Source of the DNA: Alphaproteobacteria bacterium
Lineage (GTDB): Bacteria > Myxococcota_A > UBA796 > UBA2385
Assembly (NCBI GenBank): GCA_020632755.1
Contig: JACKEY010000023.1
Location: 1-64,000 of the forward strand
Reading direction: 5' to 3'
Length of the DNA stretch: 64,000 nt
How positions within the stretch are numbered: position 1 is the stretch's first letter; each line of letters starts with the position of its first letter. The notes below the pieces were generated by a model. That model searched no databases. It was not told the DNA's origin and saw only the letters and a list, made by a program, of their open reading frames with translations. Of this stretch, positions 1 through 8,722 are shown in pieces. A program made the position numbers and the translations under genes.

Positions 1-947
1 CCTCCACCCGACGCGCCCTGGCCTCCCCCGGCCTGGCCTCCGCCGCCGAAGGCCTCGACCGACGGTCCACCGCCGCCCCGCCGCTTGCGCTTGCGGCGCC
101 GCTTGCGCTCGCCGCCGCCGCCTTCCTCCCGGTCCGCCGCGTCGACCAGCTCGATCTCCCGCCGCAGGCGCGCGCCATCCACGGGCCGCGCGTGCCGCTC
201 GTCGACCTTGCCCGACAGCTCGGTGTCGGGCGCGAGCTTGCCCTGCTCGTAGAGCCGCCAGATCTCGCGGCCGTAGCGGGTGCGCGCCAGGTCGGGCGCG
301 AACCGCGACAGGAACTGGGCGATGTGGTCCAGGTCGCGCTCGAAGACGCGCTGGGCGTTGCGGTTGGCGGCCGCGTCCAGGGCCTGGGGGAAGTCGATGA
401 TGATCGGCCCGTCGGCGGCGATGAGCACGTTGTACTCGGACAGGTCGCCGTGCACGACGCCGGCCAGCAGCATGCAGACGGACTGCTGGGCCATGAACTG
501 CATCATGGCGCGGGCCTGGGTGCTGTTCAGGCCGACGTCGATGAGCCGCGGCGCCGGGTTGCCCAGGTGGTCGGTGACGAGCTCCATCAACAGCACGCCG
601 TCCATGAACAGGTGCGGCTTCGGCACACGCACGCCGGCGGTCGCCAGCTTGTAGAGCGCGTCGACCTCGGTCGTCTGCCAGGCGCTCTCTTCCTGGGAGC
701 GGCCGTACCGGGTCTTCTTGGCGCGGGCGCGCTCGTCGCGGCTGTTGCGCGTCTTCCGGCCCTCGGTGTAGTCGGCGCGGTTCTGGAAGCTGCGCATGTG
801 GGCCTGCTTGTAGACCTTGGCGCAGCGCAGCTCGCCTTCGCTCTCGACGATCCAGGCGGCGGCTTCCTTGCCGGCCATCAGCGGTCGCACGACGGCCTGG
901 ACGACGCCCGCGTCGAACAGGGGGTAGAGCTCGTCGGGGATGCGCAG
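1..947 (-). CDS. RIO1-family serine/threonine kinase, C-terminus cut by window edge
   Basis: About 315 residues are visible; the reading frame is still open at base 1, so the C-terminus is missing. The RIO signature is clear: HGDLSEYNVL is the catalytic loop (HxDxSxxN) and IIIDFPQA is the metal-binding loop with the RIO-type DFPQ. RIO kinases are atypical Ser/Thr kinases. In archaea and eukaryotes they act in ribosome maturation; the bacterial role is poorly defined. After the kinase core comes a charged tail rich in Lys/Arg followed by Gly, an unusual basic extension that could bind RNA (inference). No ATG fits the start. I chose CTG at 947 because AGGAG lies six bases upstream, and the family-like sequence begins there (RIPDELYPLF). 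It is divergent from the lipoprotein gene at 993. Confidence 0.85.
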   Translation of the reverse strand, partial: MRIPDELYPLFDAGVVQAVVRPLMAGKEAAAWIVESEGELRCAKVYKQAHMRSFQNRADYTEGRKTRNSRDERARAKKTRYGRSQEESAWQTTEVDALYKLATAGVRVPKPHLFMDGVLLMELVTDHLGNPAPRLIDVGLNSTQARAMMQFMAQQSVCMLLAGVVHGDLSEYNVLIAADGPIIIDFPQALDAAANRNAQRVFERDLDHIAQFLSRFAPDLARTRYGREIWRLYEQGKLAPDTELSGKVDERHARPVDGARLRREIELVDAADREEGGGGERKRRRKRKRRGGGGPSVEAFGGGGQAGGGQGASGG

Positions 948-992
948 GGCAGACTCCTGTGGGCCGGCTTCGAGCGGCCGGAAGGATAGCGA

Positions 993-1646
993 ATGGAGAT
1001 GCTGCTGGCCCTGTTGTCCTGTGCGCTTCCTTCGCCCGAGGCCCGTGCCCGCGACGCCGTGCTGCGCGCCCTGCAGGACGATGCGGCCCCGGTGGCGGAG
1101 CGGCTGGACTGGTGCGCCGAGGTCGAGGACGCCGATCTGCAGGGCAACTGCATGCTGGGGGTCCTGTCGTCGCGGGTCGAGGCCGCCCCCGCCGACGGGG
1201 ATGTGTGGTGCCCGCAGCTGCCCGATGGCCCGTGGCGGTGGGAGTGCCGCTTCGTCCAGGCCGAGGCCTGGCTGCACGCCGACGACCCGGACGCCGCCGC
1301 GGCGGCCTGTGGCGCAGCCGGGGACTTCGCCGCGCCCTGCGGCCAGCACCTCTACCAGGCCCCCGTGCGCGCGACGGTCGGCGCGGCCGGGGTCGACGGC
1401 TGGGTCGAGAGCCTGCCGGCCACCCAGGCCCTGGAGTCCACCTGGCAGGCCCGGCTGGGGCCCGAGATCCCCGTCCACCCCGGCGTCTGGTCGGTGTTCT
1501 ACCAGATCAGCTTCCAGCGCAGCCCGCACGCGCTCCGCACCGCCTGCGACACGGTGCCGGAGCCCGACCGGGCCCTGTGTCGCCAGCTGTGGGACGAAGT
1601 CCGCGCCGTCGGCACCCCGCGCGCCGGAGCCCCCGTCAGCCGTTGA
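993..1646 (+). CDS. putative lipoprotein with paired-cysteine repeats
   Basis: 217 residues, not recognised as a known family. The N-terminus is a very short signal with a lipobox-like LLSC (Cys10), so it may be a lipoprotein; it lacks the usual basic residues before the hydrophobic stretch. The mature part has cysteine pairs at residues 41/53, 73/85, 106/116 and 185/196, the first three spaced 32-33 residues apart. The same pattern occurs in the proteins at 34196-34744 and 36802-37743, suggesting a shared helical repeat held by disulfides in the periplasm (inference). The start is ATG at 993 with GGAAGGA just upstream; ATG at 999 is an alternative. Its last 11 bases overlap the end of the convergent methyltransferase gene. 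Confidence 0.7.
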   Translation: MEMLLALLSCALPSPEARARDAVLRALQDDAAPVAERLDWCAEVEDADLQGNCMLGVLSSRVEAAPADGDVWCPQLPDGPWRWECRFVQAEAWLHADDPDAAAAACGAAGDFAAPCGQHLYQAPVRATVGAAGVDGWVESLPATQALESTWQARLGPEIPVHPGVWSVFYQISFQRSPHALRTACDTVPEPDRALCRQLWDEVRAVGTPRAGAPVSR

Positions 1647-2328
1647 ACAGCCGCGGCAGGAACCGGCCGGTGCGCGCCGCCCAGGCGTCCCACTCGGCGC
1701 CGAACCGGGCCCGCACCATCGCCTCTTCGTCGGGCACACGCACGACCACCAGCACGAGCAGCATCACGAGTGCCGGGACCAGCACGGCCAGGTTGGCGCT
1801 GAGCAGGAAGTAGCCCAGCACCAGCACGAAGTTGGTCGTGTACATCGGGTGGCGCACCCACCGGTACGGCCCCGACGTCACCAGGGTGTGATCGGCCCGC
1901 ATGTCCAGCCGCGGCGAGAAGTTGCGGCCCAGCGTCGCGTGCACCCACAGGAAGGACGCCAGCCCGGCCAGCGTCAGCCCCAGGCCCAGCCAGCGCAGCG
2001 GCAGCGGCAGGACCACGTCGGCCACCGCCAGCCGGTCGGTGGCGATCCAGATCCACGCCGGGATGCCCTGGGACAGGGCGATGCCCACCGTCATCAGGTG
2101 CTCGCGGCGATCGTGCACGCCCTGGCGCTCGGCCTGCTTCCACTGGCGCTCGTAGACGACCCGCACGGCGATGAAGCCGATCAGGAAGGCGGCCAGCAGG
2201 CCCCGGGCGAGGGAGGGTTCCAGCGCGGGCTCCGACAGCGGAAGAGGCGGGGCGGGAGGGACGGGCGGGAGGAGGCGGAAGCGAAGGAGGACGGGCGCGC
2301 AGAGCCTGCCACAGCGCGCCCCGGTCAG
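1636..2328 (-). CDS. ICMT/PEMT-like membrane methyltransferase
   Basis: About 230 residues with four to five hydrophobic segments. The C-terminal half carries the hallmark of the isoprenylcysteine carboxyl methyltransferase / phospholipid methyltransferase superfamily: GPYRWVRHPMY, then two hydrophobic stretches, then EEAMVRARFGAEWDAW and TGRFLP. The family uses S-adenosylmethionine to methylate membrane lipids or carboxyl groups; the bacterial substrate cannot be read from sequence. The start is uncertain: no ATG or GTG lies in a sensible place. The earliest candidate is CTG at 2328, overlapping the stop of the upstream kinase gene, which suggests translational coupling. The first 45 residues are Pro-rich and may not all be translated. 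Confidence 0.75.
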   Translation of the reverse strand: MTGARCGRLCAPVLLRFRLLPPVPPAPPLPLSEPALEPSLARGLLAAFLIGFIAVRVVYERQWKQAERQGVHDRREHLMTVGIALSQGIPAWIWIATDRLAVADVVLPLPLRWLGLGLTLAGLASFLWVHATLGRNFSPRLDMRADHTLVTSGPYRWVRHPMYTTNFVLVLGYFLLSANLAVLVPALVMLLVLVVVRVPDEEAMVRARFGAEWDAWAARTGRFLPRLFNG

Positions 2329-5300
2329 GGCCCGATGCCGGCGAGCGAGGCGTCCTCGGCGGCGACCCGGTCGAGCAGGTCCAGGTAGACAGCCGGCGCC
2401 TCGTCCGCAGCACGGGCGCGACCCAGATCCGCGCGGGCCCGGTCCCAGCGGCCCAGCCACAGCTCTGCACTGGCCCGGTTGAGCCACCCACCGGGGGGCC
2501 GTTCGTCGCCGTCGCCGAGCGCAGCGGTCATCGACAGCAGCCCGAACCGGCGCAGGGCCTCGTCCCGCGGCAGCTCGCCGCTGCCGTCCAGCTCGGCACG
2601 GGCGGTGCGCAGGCGATCGTCCAGGTCGAGATCCCGCACCAGCACCGGCCCCTGCGTGCCGACCCCCAGCAGCTGCCCGGCGGGCAACCACTCCAGGGCG
2701 GCCACCGAGCTGCCGTGTTCCTGGTCGGTGGCGAGCAGCTCGCCCTCGGCCGCGTAGAGCGCGACGGTTCCGTCGAAGCCTCCGGCGGCGACCAGCCCGC
2801 GGGTGGCGCCCCATGCGACGGACAGCACGGGGCCGTCCAGCCCCCCCGCGAACCGCCGCCGCTCCTGGCCGTCGGGACCGATCCACCGCACCGAGCCGTC
2901 CCGCGCGCCGACCAGCACCCCGTCGCCGCCGGGGACCATGTCGATGCCGTAGACGCCGTCCACGTCGGCCAGCGTGGCGCGCATGCGCTCGGCGCCGGTC
3001 TGCAGGTCGAACAGGGCGACCGAAGCCGGTGAGAACCCCGCCACCGCCACCAGCCCGGCGCGCGGGTCCGCGTCCACCGACCAGGCCGGCACGCCGACGG
3101 GCTCGGCGCCCCGCCAGCGGAGCGCACCGTCGGCCTCCCAGACCGCGAAGCCGCCGTCCTTCTCGCCCACGAACAAGGCACCGTCGGGCAACACCTCGAC
3201 CGCCACAGCCGGTGCGTCGATCACCAGCGTCTCGGCGCCGGCGGGCGTCCGTCGCGCCACCCCCTGCCCGGGACGGCCTTCGTACACGGTGCCGTCGTCG
3301 GCGATGGCCTGGCCCCAGACCCGGTCGCCGGCGCGCGGCAGCACCCACAGGGGCAGGCCGCTGGCACGGTCGTAGACGGTGGCCTGGTGGGCCTGGGAGA
3401 GGAGGAGGAGGCGTCGATCGGGGGACAGCGAGGCGCCCGTGGTCGAGTCCCGCTCGATGAGCCGAGGCGGATGGGGGCCCGGCCCGGTGCCCCAGGCCAA
3501 CACCCGACCGGACGCGTCGGCCGTGATCGTCACGGCGTCCCCGGCGATCACCTGCACCACCGCCGCTTCGTGCCCCTGCAGCTCGGCGATCACCCGCCCG
3601 GTCGCCACATCCCGCTCCACGACCCGGCCGTCGAGGGTACCGACCACCAGGCGCCGCCCGTCCGGCGACAGGTCCAGCGCCTCGATGTTGCGGGCCTCCT
3701 GCGCCCAGCGGCGTGCGCCGGTGCGCGGGTCCTCGGCCCGCAGCTCGTACTCGAGCTCGGCGTAGTACACGAGCAACGCACCGTCCGGCGTGACCTGGCC
3801 CGGACAGGACGCAGGGCAGATCTCCCGGACGGCGCGGGTCGTGCCCCGATCGAACAGCACCGTGGGCCGCTGGTATCCACCGGCGACCACGAAGTGTTCG
3901 TCGAACCAGGCCGTGTGGGCGGCTCCGAGCGACCACACCGAGGCGACACCGTGCAGCAGCCCGACGGTGTCGACGGCATTGCGCCGGACCAGCACGCCGT
4001 CGGCACGCGGGAGCACCGACACGGCGGCGCTGTCCACCGGGATGGCCGGCGCGGCCAGGGCGACGGGCTCGTCGTCCAGCGCCCAGGCCGACAGCACGTC
4101 TCCTGCTTCGACCCAGGCGATGGGCCGATCCGCACGGAACTCCACCGCGCGGACCGGGCCCGGCAGCGTCCACCGCAGGCTGGCCCGCGCCGAGGGCAGC
4201 TCGACCAGCTGGACGGTGTCGCCCTCGGTGACCAGGAGGGCCGCCCCGTCGTCGCGCGCAGCGAGCGCCGCTCCGGGGCGCACCTGGACGGTCGCGAAGG
4301 GGCTCACGGCGCGGGCGTGGGTCGCCCACAGACCCAGCCGGGCGGCGATGCCGTCGGCGCTGTTGGGGTCGGACCGGCCCAGGGCCGTGCGGAAGCGGGT
4401 CCTGGCCGTGAGCTGGTCGCCGCTGGCCAGGAAGCCCTGGCCGGCCGCGAGCTCGGCGCTCACGGCCTGGGACTGGGCGAGCTGCTCGGCCACCCGCGCC
4501 CGCTCGGCCTGGGTGTGGGTGTCGCGCACGTACCGGGTCAGCCCGTAGGACAGGACGAAGGTGGCGACCAGCGCGACGAAGCCGCCGCCGCGGATGGCCG
4601 CCTGGTTGCGGCGCAGCCACTTGCCCGCCAGCTCGTGGCCGCCGTACCGCACGGTCGCCACCGGCCGCCCCGCGAGCCAGGCCTCGAGGTCCTCCTGCAG
4701 GGCGAGCACGCTCTCGTGCCGGTCCGCCGGGTCCTGGGCCATGGCCCGCTCGGCGACGCGCAGCAGATCGCGGGGCGCCTTGCGCTGGGGCACGCTCAGG
4801 GCCGACGGGCGGCGCACGGCCCGGGTCTTCGACCAGGTCGACAGCGACTCGCCGTCCCCCGGGGATGCGAAGGCGCGCTCCCCGGTCAGGCACTCCCACA
4901 GCACGCAGCCCAGGCCGAACACATCCGGCGAGGTCGAGCCGGGCCGGCCGCGCTGCTGGAGCTGCTCGGGCGCCATGTAGGCCGGGGTGCCGCCGGGCAG
5001 GTCGGTGCCGTCGTCGTCCAGGCGGGCGGCCAGGCCCCAGTCCATCAGCCGCACCTCGCCGAAGGCGCCGACCATGATGTTGTGGGGCTTCACGTCGCGG
5101 TGCACCACGCCTGCGTCGTGGGCGAAGGCCAGCGCCTCGCAGACCCGGACCAGCAGGCGCATGCGGCGGCTGATCTCGTCACCGCCGTCGGACGGCGCGC
5201 GGATCAGGTCGCGCAGGCTGGTGCCGCGGACCTCCTCCATCGTGAAGAAGGGCCGCCCGCCCTCGTCGACGCCCACGTCGTGCACGGCGACGATGCCGGG

Positions 5301-5612
5301 GTGCTCCAGCGCCCCGGTCAGCCGCGCCTCGACCACGAACCGCCGCGTCGAGTCCGGGTCCCGCCGGTCCTCTCGCAGGACCTTCATGGCGACGTGCCGC
5401 TGGAGCAGCGCGTCCCACACCCGCCAGACCGTGCCGACGCCGCCTTGTCCGATCTGCTCGACCCGCTCGTAGCGGTCGACGAAGCTCAGGCCGTCGGGCG
5501 CAGCTGTGGCCTGCGAGTCCCCCTCGTCGAAGATCCACGTGTCCGCGTCCTGCCCCAAGAGGCGCCACGGATCCTGGCCGTCATCTCGCCGCACCGGCCG
5601 AATGTACGCCAA
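2325..5612 (-). CDS. receptor-like serine/threonine kinase with C-terminal beta-propeller
   Basis: 1095 residues from a TTG start (GTG at 5594 is an alternative; neither has a strong ribosome site). The kinase domain spans roughly residues 45-320: GQGGVG glycine loop (55-60), Lys77, HRDVKPHN with catalytic Asp173, metal-binding Asp191 in a DWG rather than DFG triad, and YMAPEQL. One transmembrane segment follows at about 335-355, then a long coiled region and WD40/PQQ-like repeats that would form an extracytoplasmic propeller, as in many myxobacterial PknB-type kinases. A short helical tail (WLNRASAELWLGRWDRA) resembles TPR. It lies downstream of the Bat genes and may sense envelope state and phosphorylate cytoplasmic targets (inference). 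Confidence 0.9.
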   Translation of the reverse strand: MAYIRPVRRDDGQDPWRLLGQDADTWIFDEGDSQATAAPDGLSFVDRYERVEQIGQGGVGTVWRVWDALLQRHVAMKVLREDRRDPDSTRRFVVEARLTGALEHPGIVAVHDVGVDEGGRPFFTMEEVRGTSLRDLIRAPSDGGDEISRRMRLLVRVCEALAFAHDAGVVHRDVKPHNIMVGAFGEVRLMDWGLAARLDDDGTDLPGGTPAYMAPEQLQQRGRPGSTSPDVFGLGCVLWECLTGERAFASPGDGESLSTWSKTRAVRRPSALSVPQRKAPRDLLRVAERAMAQDPADRHESVLALQEDLEAWLAGRPVATVRYGGHELAGKWLRRNQAAIRGGGFVALVATFVLSYGLTRYVRDTHTQAERARVAEQLAQSQAVSAELAAGQGFLASGDQLTARTRFRTALGRSDPNSADGIAARLGLWATHARAVSPFATVQVRPGAALAARDDGAALLVTEGDTVQLVELPSARASLRWTLPGPVRAVEFRADRPIAWVEAGDVLSAWALDDEPVALAAPAIPVDSAAVSVLPRADGVLVRRNAVDTVGLLHGVASVWSLGAAHTAWFDEHFVVAGGYQRPTVLFDRGTTRAVREICPASCPGQVTPDGALLVYYAELEYELRAEDPRTGARRWAQEARNIEALDLSPDGRRLVVGTLDGRVVERDVATGRVIAELQGHEAAVVQVIAGDAVTITADASGRVLAWGTGPGPHPPRLIERDSTTGASLSPDRRLLLLSQAHQATVYDRASGLPLWVLPRAGDRVWGQAIADDGTVYEGRPGQGVARRTPAGAETLVIDAPAVAVEVLPDGALFVGEKDGGFAVWEADGALRWRGAEPVGVPAWSVDADPRAGLVAVAGFSPASVALFDLQTGAERMRATLADVDGVYGIDMVPGGDGVLVGARDGSVRWIGPDGQERRRFAGGLDGPVLSVAWGATRGLVAAGGFDGTVALYAAEGELLATDQEHGSSVAALEWLPAGQLLGVGTQGPVLVRDLDLDDRLRTARAELDGSGELPRDEALRRFGLLSMTAALGDGDERPPGGWLNRASAELWLGRWDRARADLGRARAADEAPAVYLDLLDRVAAEDASLAGIGP

Positions 5613-5651
5613 GGAGCGGCGGAACGTCCGTCACGACCGGTGTCGCTGTGG

Positions 5652-6167
5652 CTACCAGGCGGCGTCCTGCTCGCGGATCTCCTTGACCACGTCGTCGTCG
5701 AGCACGACTTCCCGCACGAACAGGCGGACCGCCTTGTACTGGGTCTTGCTGCCGGGCTCCCACACCAGCACGCTGCCGTCCTTCTGCTGCTCGAAGCGGT
5801 AGACCCACAGCTCGCTGCGCACGGCCTGGCGCCCAGCCAGCTTGCGCTTGTCGAAGGGCACGCCCCAGGCCATCTCGAGCTTGTCCTTGGTCCAGCCTTC
5901 CTCGACCCGGCCGGACACGATCTTCTCGCGGGCGGCTTCGTCGTACTGGTAGAACCGGTCCCACAGACCGAGCTCCTGGAGGAAGGCGTTGCGCTCTTCC
6001 TCCGTCTTCATCTTCAGGTAGGTCTTCTTCTGCTCTTCGGTCATGTAGGCGCGAAGGGCGTAGTAGTGCTCGAACTCGGTGTCGCTCAGGAACTTGACGC
6101 GGGCCTGCCAGCCGGCGGCGGCCGGGCTGCTGAGGGACAGGGCGAGGGCGAAGACGAAGGGATGCAC
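5652..6167 (-). CDS. small secreted protein of unknown function
   Basis: 171 residues, GTG start with TGGAGG six bases upstream. The N-terminus is a short signal peptide ending near PAAAGW. The mature protein is rich in charged and aromatic residues, has no cysteine, and contains EEGWTKDKLEMAWGVP followed by a strand-rich segment ending RLFVREVVLDDDVV. The first part loosely recalls the GWxTD and SmpA/BamE-like envelope folds, but the match is too weak to name it. It sits 30 bp after batE and 40 bp before the kinase gene, so it probably belongs to the same envelope-stress transcription unit. A TAGGAC hexamer at 6195-6200 on this strand could also give it its own promoter. Confidence 0.7.
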   Translation of the reverse strand: MHPFVFALALSLSSPAAAGWQARVKFLSDTEFEHYYALRAYMTEEQKKTYLKMKTEEERNAFLQELGLWDRFYQYDEAAREKIVSGRVEEGWTKDKLEMAWGVPFDKRKLAGRQAVRSELWVYRFEQQKDGSVLVWEPGSKTQYKAVRLFVREVVLDDDVVKEIREQDAAW

Positions 6168-6197
6168 AGCGGGCCTCCAGGAGCGGAAGGGGCGGTC

Positions 6198-7010
6198 CTA
6201 ACCCGGGGCCGGCGCGGACGAGGCGTCGGGCAGCGGGAAGGGCGCGGCGGGGTCGGCCACGTCGACGGCGTCGGCGGGGACCCAGCCCTTGCGGGCGTCG
6301 GGCAGCTGGATCAACACCGCGGCGCCCGCTTCGCCTTCCGTCCCGTGCCGCTCGAGGGTGCGGACGACAGCGCCTTCGTGCAGGACGAACAGCTCGACGC
6401 CTTCTGCCCCGAGCGCCGAACGGGCGGCGACCTGGTCGGCCAGCACGACCGTGACGGGGGGGCGCCCGAGGGCGACCACGGCGCCGACGGCGGCCGCGAG
6501 GCCGGCGACGACCAGCACCGGCGGCAGCACGCCCGGGCGCAGCGAAGGCGCACCGGCGCGGCGAGCGCGCAGGGCGGTCAGGAGCCACAAGCCGAGGCCC
6601 AGGGTGCACAGCCCGCTGGCGGCGAACACCTGGCTGCGCGGCGCGAACAGGTCGATCCAGAACAAGGCGCCGGTCTCGGGCTGCGGGGGCTCCAGGCGGT
6701 CGGCGGTCTGCTTGCGGGCCAGGGCGAGGTTCGCGGCCAGGTCGGCGTCGTCGGGGTCGAGCTGCAGCCCGCGGGCCCAGGCCGCCATGGCGTGGCCGGG
6801 GTGGCCCTGGCGCCACAGCGCGTTGCCGAGCCCGTGGTAGGCGTCGGGATCGACCGCGCCTTCGGCGATCGCCCGGGCGAAGGCCGTCACGGCGGCGTCG
6901 TGCTCGCCGGCGCGGGTCGAGGCGACGCCGCGGTCGAAGGCGTCCTGGGCGTCGGCGCGGGCGGCCAGGGGCAGGAGGAGGAGGAGGAGCGCGGCGAGGA
7001 GGCGGATCAC
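6198..7010 (-). CDS. batE: BatE-like TPR/SH3 membrane protein
   Basis: 270 residues. A signal peptide (MIRLLAALLLLLLPLAARA) is followed by TPR repeats (GVASTRAGEHDAAVTAFARA, then HGLGNALWRQGHPGHAMAAW), two transmembrane segments (about residues 125-150 and 160-180) and a C-terminal SH3-like domain containing GWVPADAV. This is the layout of BatE, the last member of Bacteroides aerotolerance (Bat) loci. The protein probably scaffolds a periplasmic complex with BatA-D. The start is GTG at 7010, overlapping the batD stop as GTGA. The identification rests on architecture and gene order rather than on a catalytic motif. Confidence 0.8.
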   Translation of the reverse strand: MIRLLAALLLLLLPLAARADAQDAFDRGVASTRAGEHDAAVTAFARAIAEGAVDPDAYHGLGNALWRQGHPGHAMAAWARGLQLDPDDADLAANLALARKQTADRLEPPQPETGALFWIDLFAPRSQVFAASGLCTLGLGLWLLTALRARRAGAPSLRPGVLPPVLVVAGLAAAVGAVVALGRPPVTVVLADQVAARSALGAEGVELFVLHEGAVVRTLERHGTEGEAGAAVLIQLPDARKGWVPADAVDVADPAAPFPLPDASSAPAPG

Positions 7011-8722
7011 GTGGCCTCCACGAAGGCGCGCACCCGGCCTTCCAGGTCGCCGCCCGGCGAGAAGCCGCCGTAGCGGGCCCGCTCCAGGTCGACGTAGAGG
7101 GCGCCGGCCTCGAAGCCCAGGCCCTCGGTCACGACCTGGCGGTCGAGGCCCGGCGCGGGCCGGCCCAGGCGCAGGCCGCAGGCCTCGCGGAAGGCTTCTT
7201 CGAGCGCCGCGAGGCGGGCCTGGGGCTCGGCCGGGAGAGCGGCGAGGCGGGCGCGCAGGTCGGCGCGCGGGTCGGGGGCCCGGCGGCGGCGCAGCCCGTC
7301 GATGCCGAGCGCGACCAGCCCGAAGGCCGGCAGCAGCGGCAGCGCCACGGCCAGGGGCACGATGCGGGACAGGCGGGCGTCGCCGACGCGCGCGCCGCCG
7401 CTGACGGGCAGGATGTCCTCGCCCAGCGCCGCGACCTCGGCGCCGCCCGCCGAGTCGCTGTCCCCGTCCCGCTCGAACCGCGCGACGGTGCCGGTGCCGG
7501 CCTCGCCCGGGGTGACCAGCACCTCGATGGGCCGCGTGCGCAGGGTCACGAAGGCGCCGACCTCGGGATCGAAGGCCGAGAGCTCGACCGGCGCGATGGT
7601 GAGCGGGCCCTCGGCTTCGGGCACGACCGCGCGGCGGAAGGTGGCGACCGACTGGAAGCCGTCGCTGCCGACCCGGGCCTGGATCTCGGGGGCGTCGTCG
7701 TAGACGCGGTAGCCGGCGGCGGACGGCGGCGGCGGCAGGGCCACCCCGGCCATGGTGCCGTTGCCGCGCAGCACGACCTCGACCGTGAGCGACTCGCCCA
7801 GCGGCACCTCGGCGACCTCGGTCACCGGCACGGGGCGCTTGCCGCCCCGCTCGCGCAGGGTGGCGGTCAGCTGGAACTGGCCCACCAGCCCGTCGAAGTC
7901 GCGGGGCCGGCCGTCCGACGGCAGCGGCCGCACGTCCACGCCGATGGGCTTGCTGGACAGCGTGCGCAGCTCGACGCTGCCCAGGAAGGGCCGCCGACGG
8001 CCGCGGTCACGGGCCGGGACCTTGGCGGTCAGCACGGCGGGCGGCACCACGTGATCGCCGACCTGGGACGCGACCAGGGGCACGACGATCTCCTGCAGGT
8101 TCCAGGTGCCGTCGGCGTCGGTGACGGTGCTGTCCTGCTGATCGGGGCCGGCGGTCTTCTCTTCGATGAGCCCGTCGAAGGCCGGCGGCGTCCAGTCCAG
8201 GTCGAGCACCCGGTCGTTGTGCTTGTGGCGGAACCGGTAGAGCACGACCTCGCCCAGGTAGGGCGCCTCGTCGCTGAGCGAGGCGTCGACGCCAGCGCCG
8301 CCGTCGACGGTCATCTGCTCGCCGGGCGCGACCGTGACCATGACGGCGTCGGCGCGCAGGGTCTGGTTGCCGTGCTGCAGCTCGACGGGACCCACGGTCC
8401 AGGTGCCCTCGGCCAGGCCCGTCAGCGCGAAGCTCCAGTTGGTGACCCGGCTGGACTCGAAGTTGACGACCACGACTTCGCTGGACTGCCCGCGGTAGGT
8501 CGCGGCCAGGCCCTTGCCGACCGGCAGCTCGGGGGCGCCGCGGTGCACGGTGTCGATGAGCCGGACCTGGGCGCTCACCGTCTGGCCCACGCTGATCCGG
8601 TCGGCGTCGACGACCAGCTCCAGCCGCGGATCGGCGGCCAGGGCGGGGTGCACGGCCAGCACGGCCAGCAGCACCAGCAGGGCCTGGACCAGGCGCCAGG
8701 CGCGGGCACGGGGAGAGCTCAC
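7007..8722 (-). CDS. batD: BatD, oxygen-tolerance envelope protein
   Basis: 571 residues, GTG start overlapping the upstream stop (GTGA). A signal peptide is followed by repeated beta-sandwich domains: the first begins LELVVDADRISVGQTVSAQVRL, the typical BatD opening. A late transmembrane segment (IVPLAVALPLLPAFGLVALGI) precedes a cytoplasmic helical tail with FREACGLRLGRPAP. BatD has no known enzyme activity. In Bat loci it is thought to present an extracytoplasmic surface to the von Willebrand factor A proteins BatA and BatB. Its place between batBC and batE agrees with this. Confidence 0.88.
   Translation of the reverse strand: MSSPRARAWRLVQALLVLLAVLAVHPALAADPRLELVVDADRISVGQTVSAQVRLIDTVHRGAPELPVGKGLAATYRGQSSEVVVVNFESSRVTNWSFALTGLAEGTWTVGPVELQHGNQTLRADAVMVTVAPGEQMTVDGGAGVDASLSDEAPYLGEVVLYRFRHKHNDRVLDLDWTPPAFDGLIEEKTAGPDQQDSTVTDADGTWNLQEIVVPLVASQVGDHVVPPAVLTAKVPARDRGRRRPFLGSVELRTLSSKPIGVDVRPLPSDGRPRDFDGLVGQFQLTATLRERGGKRPVPVTEVAEVPLGESLTVEVVLRGNGTMAGVALPPPPSAAGYRVYDDAPEIQARVGSDGFQSVATFRRAVVPEAEGPLTIAPVELSAFDPEVGAFVTLRTRPIEVLVTPGEAGTGTVARFERDGDSDSAGGAEVAALGEDILPVSGGARVGDARLSRIVPLAVALPLLPAFGLVALGIDGLRRRRAPDPRADLRARLAALPAEPQARLAALEEAFREACGLRLGRPAPGLDRQVVTEGLGFEAGALYVDLERARYGGFSPGGDLEGRVRAFVEAT

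Noticed and set aside
3387..7073. 1228-residue open frame on the plus strand
   Set aside because: It is antisense to the kinase and batE genes, has the low-complexity Arg/Gly/His composition of a GC-driven shadow frame, and no domain is recognisable.
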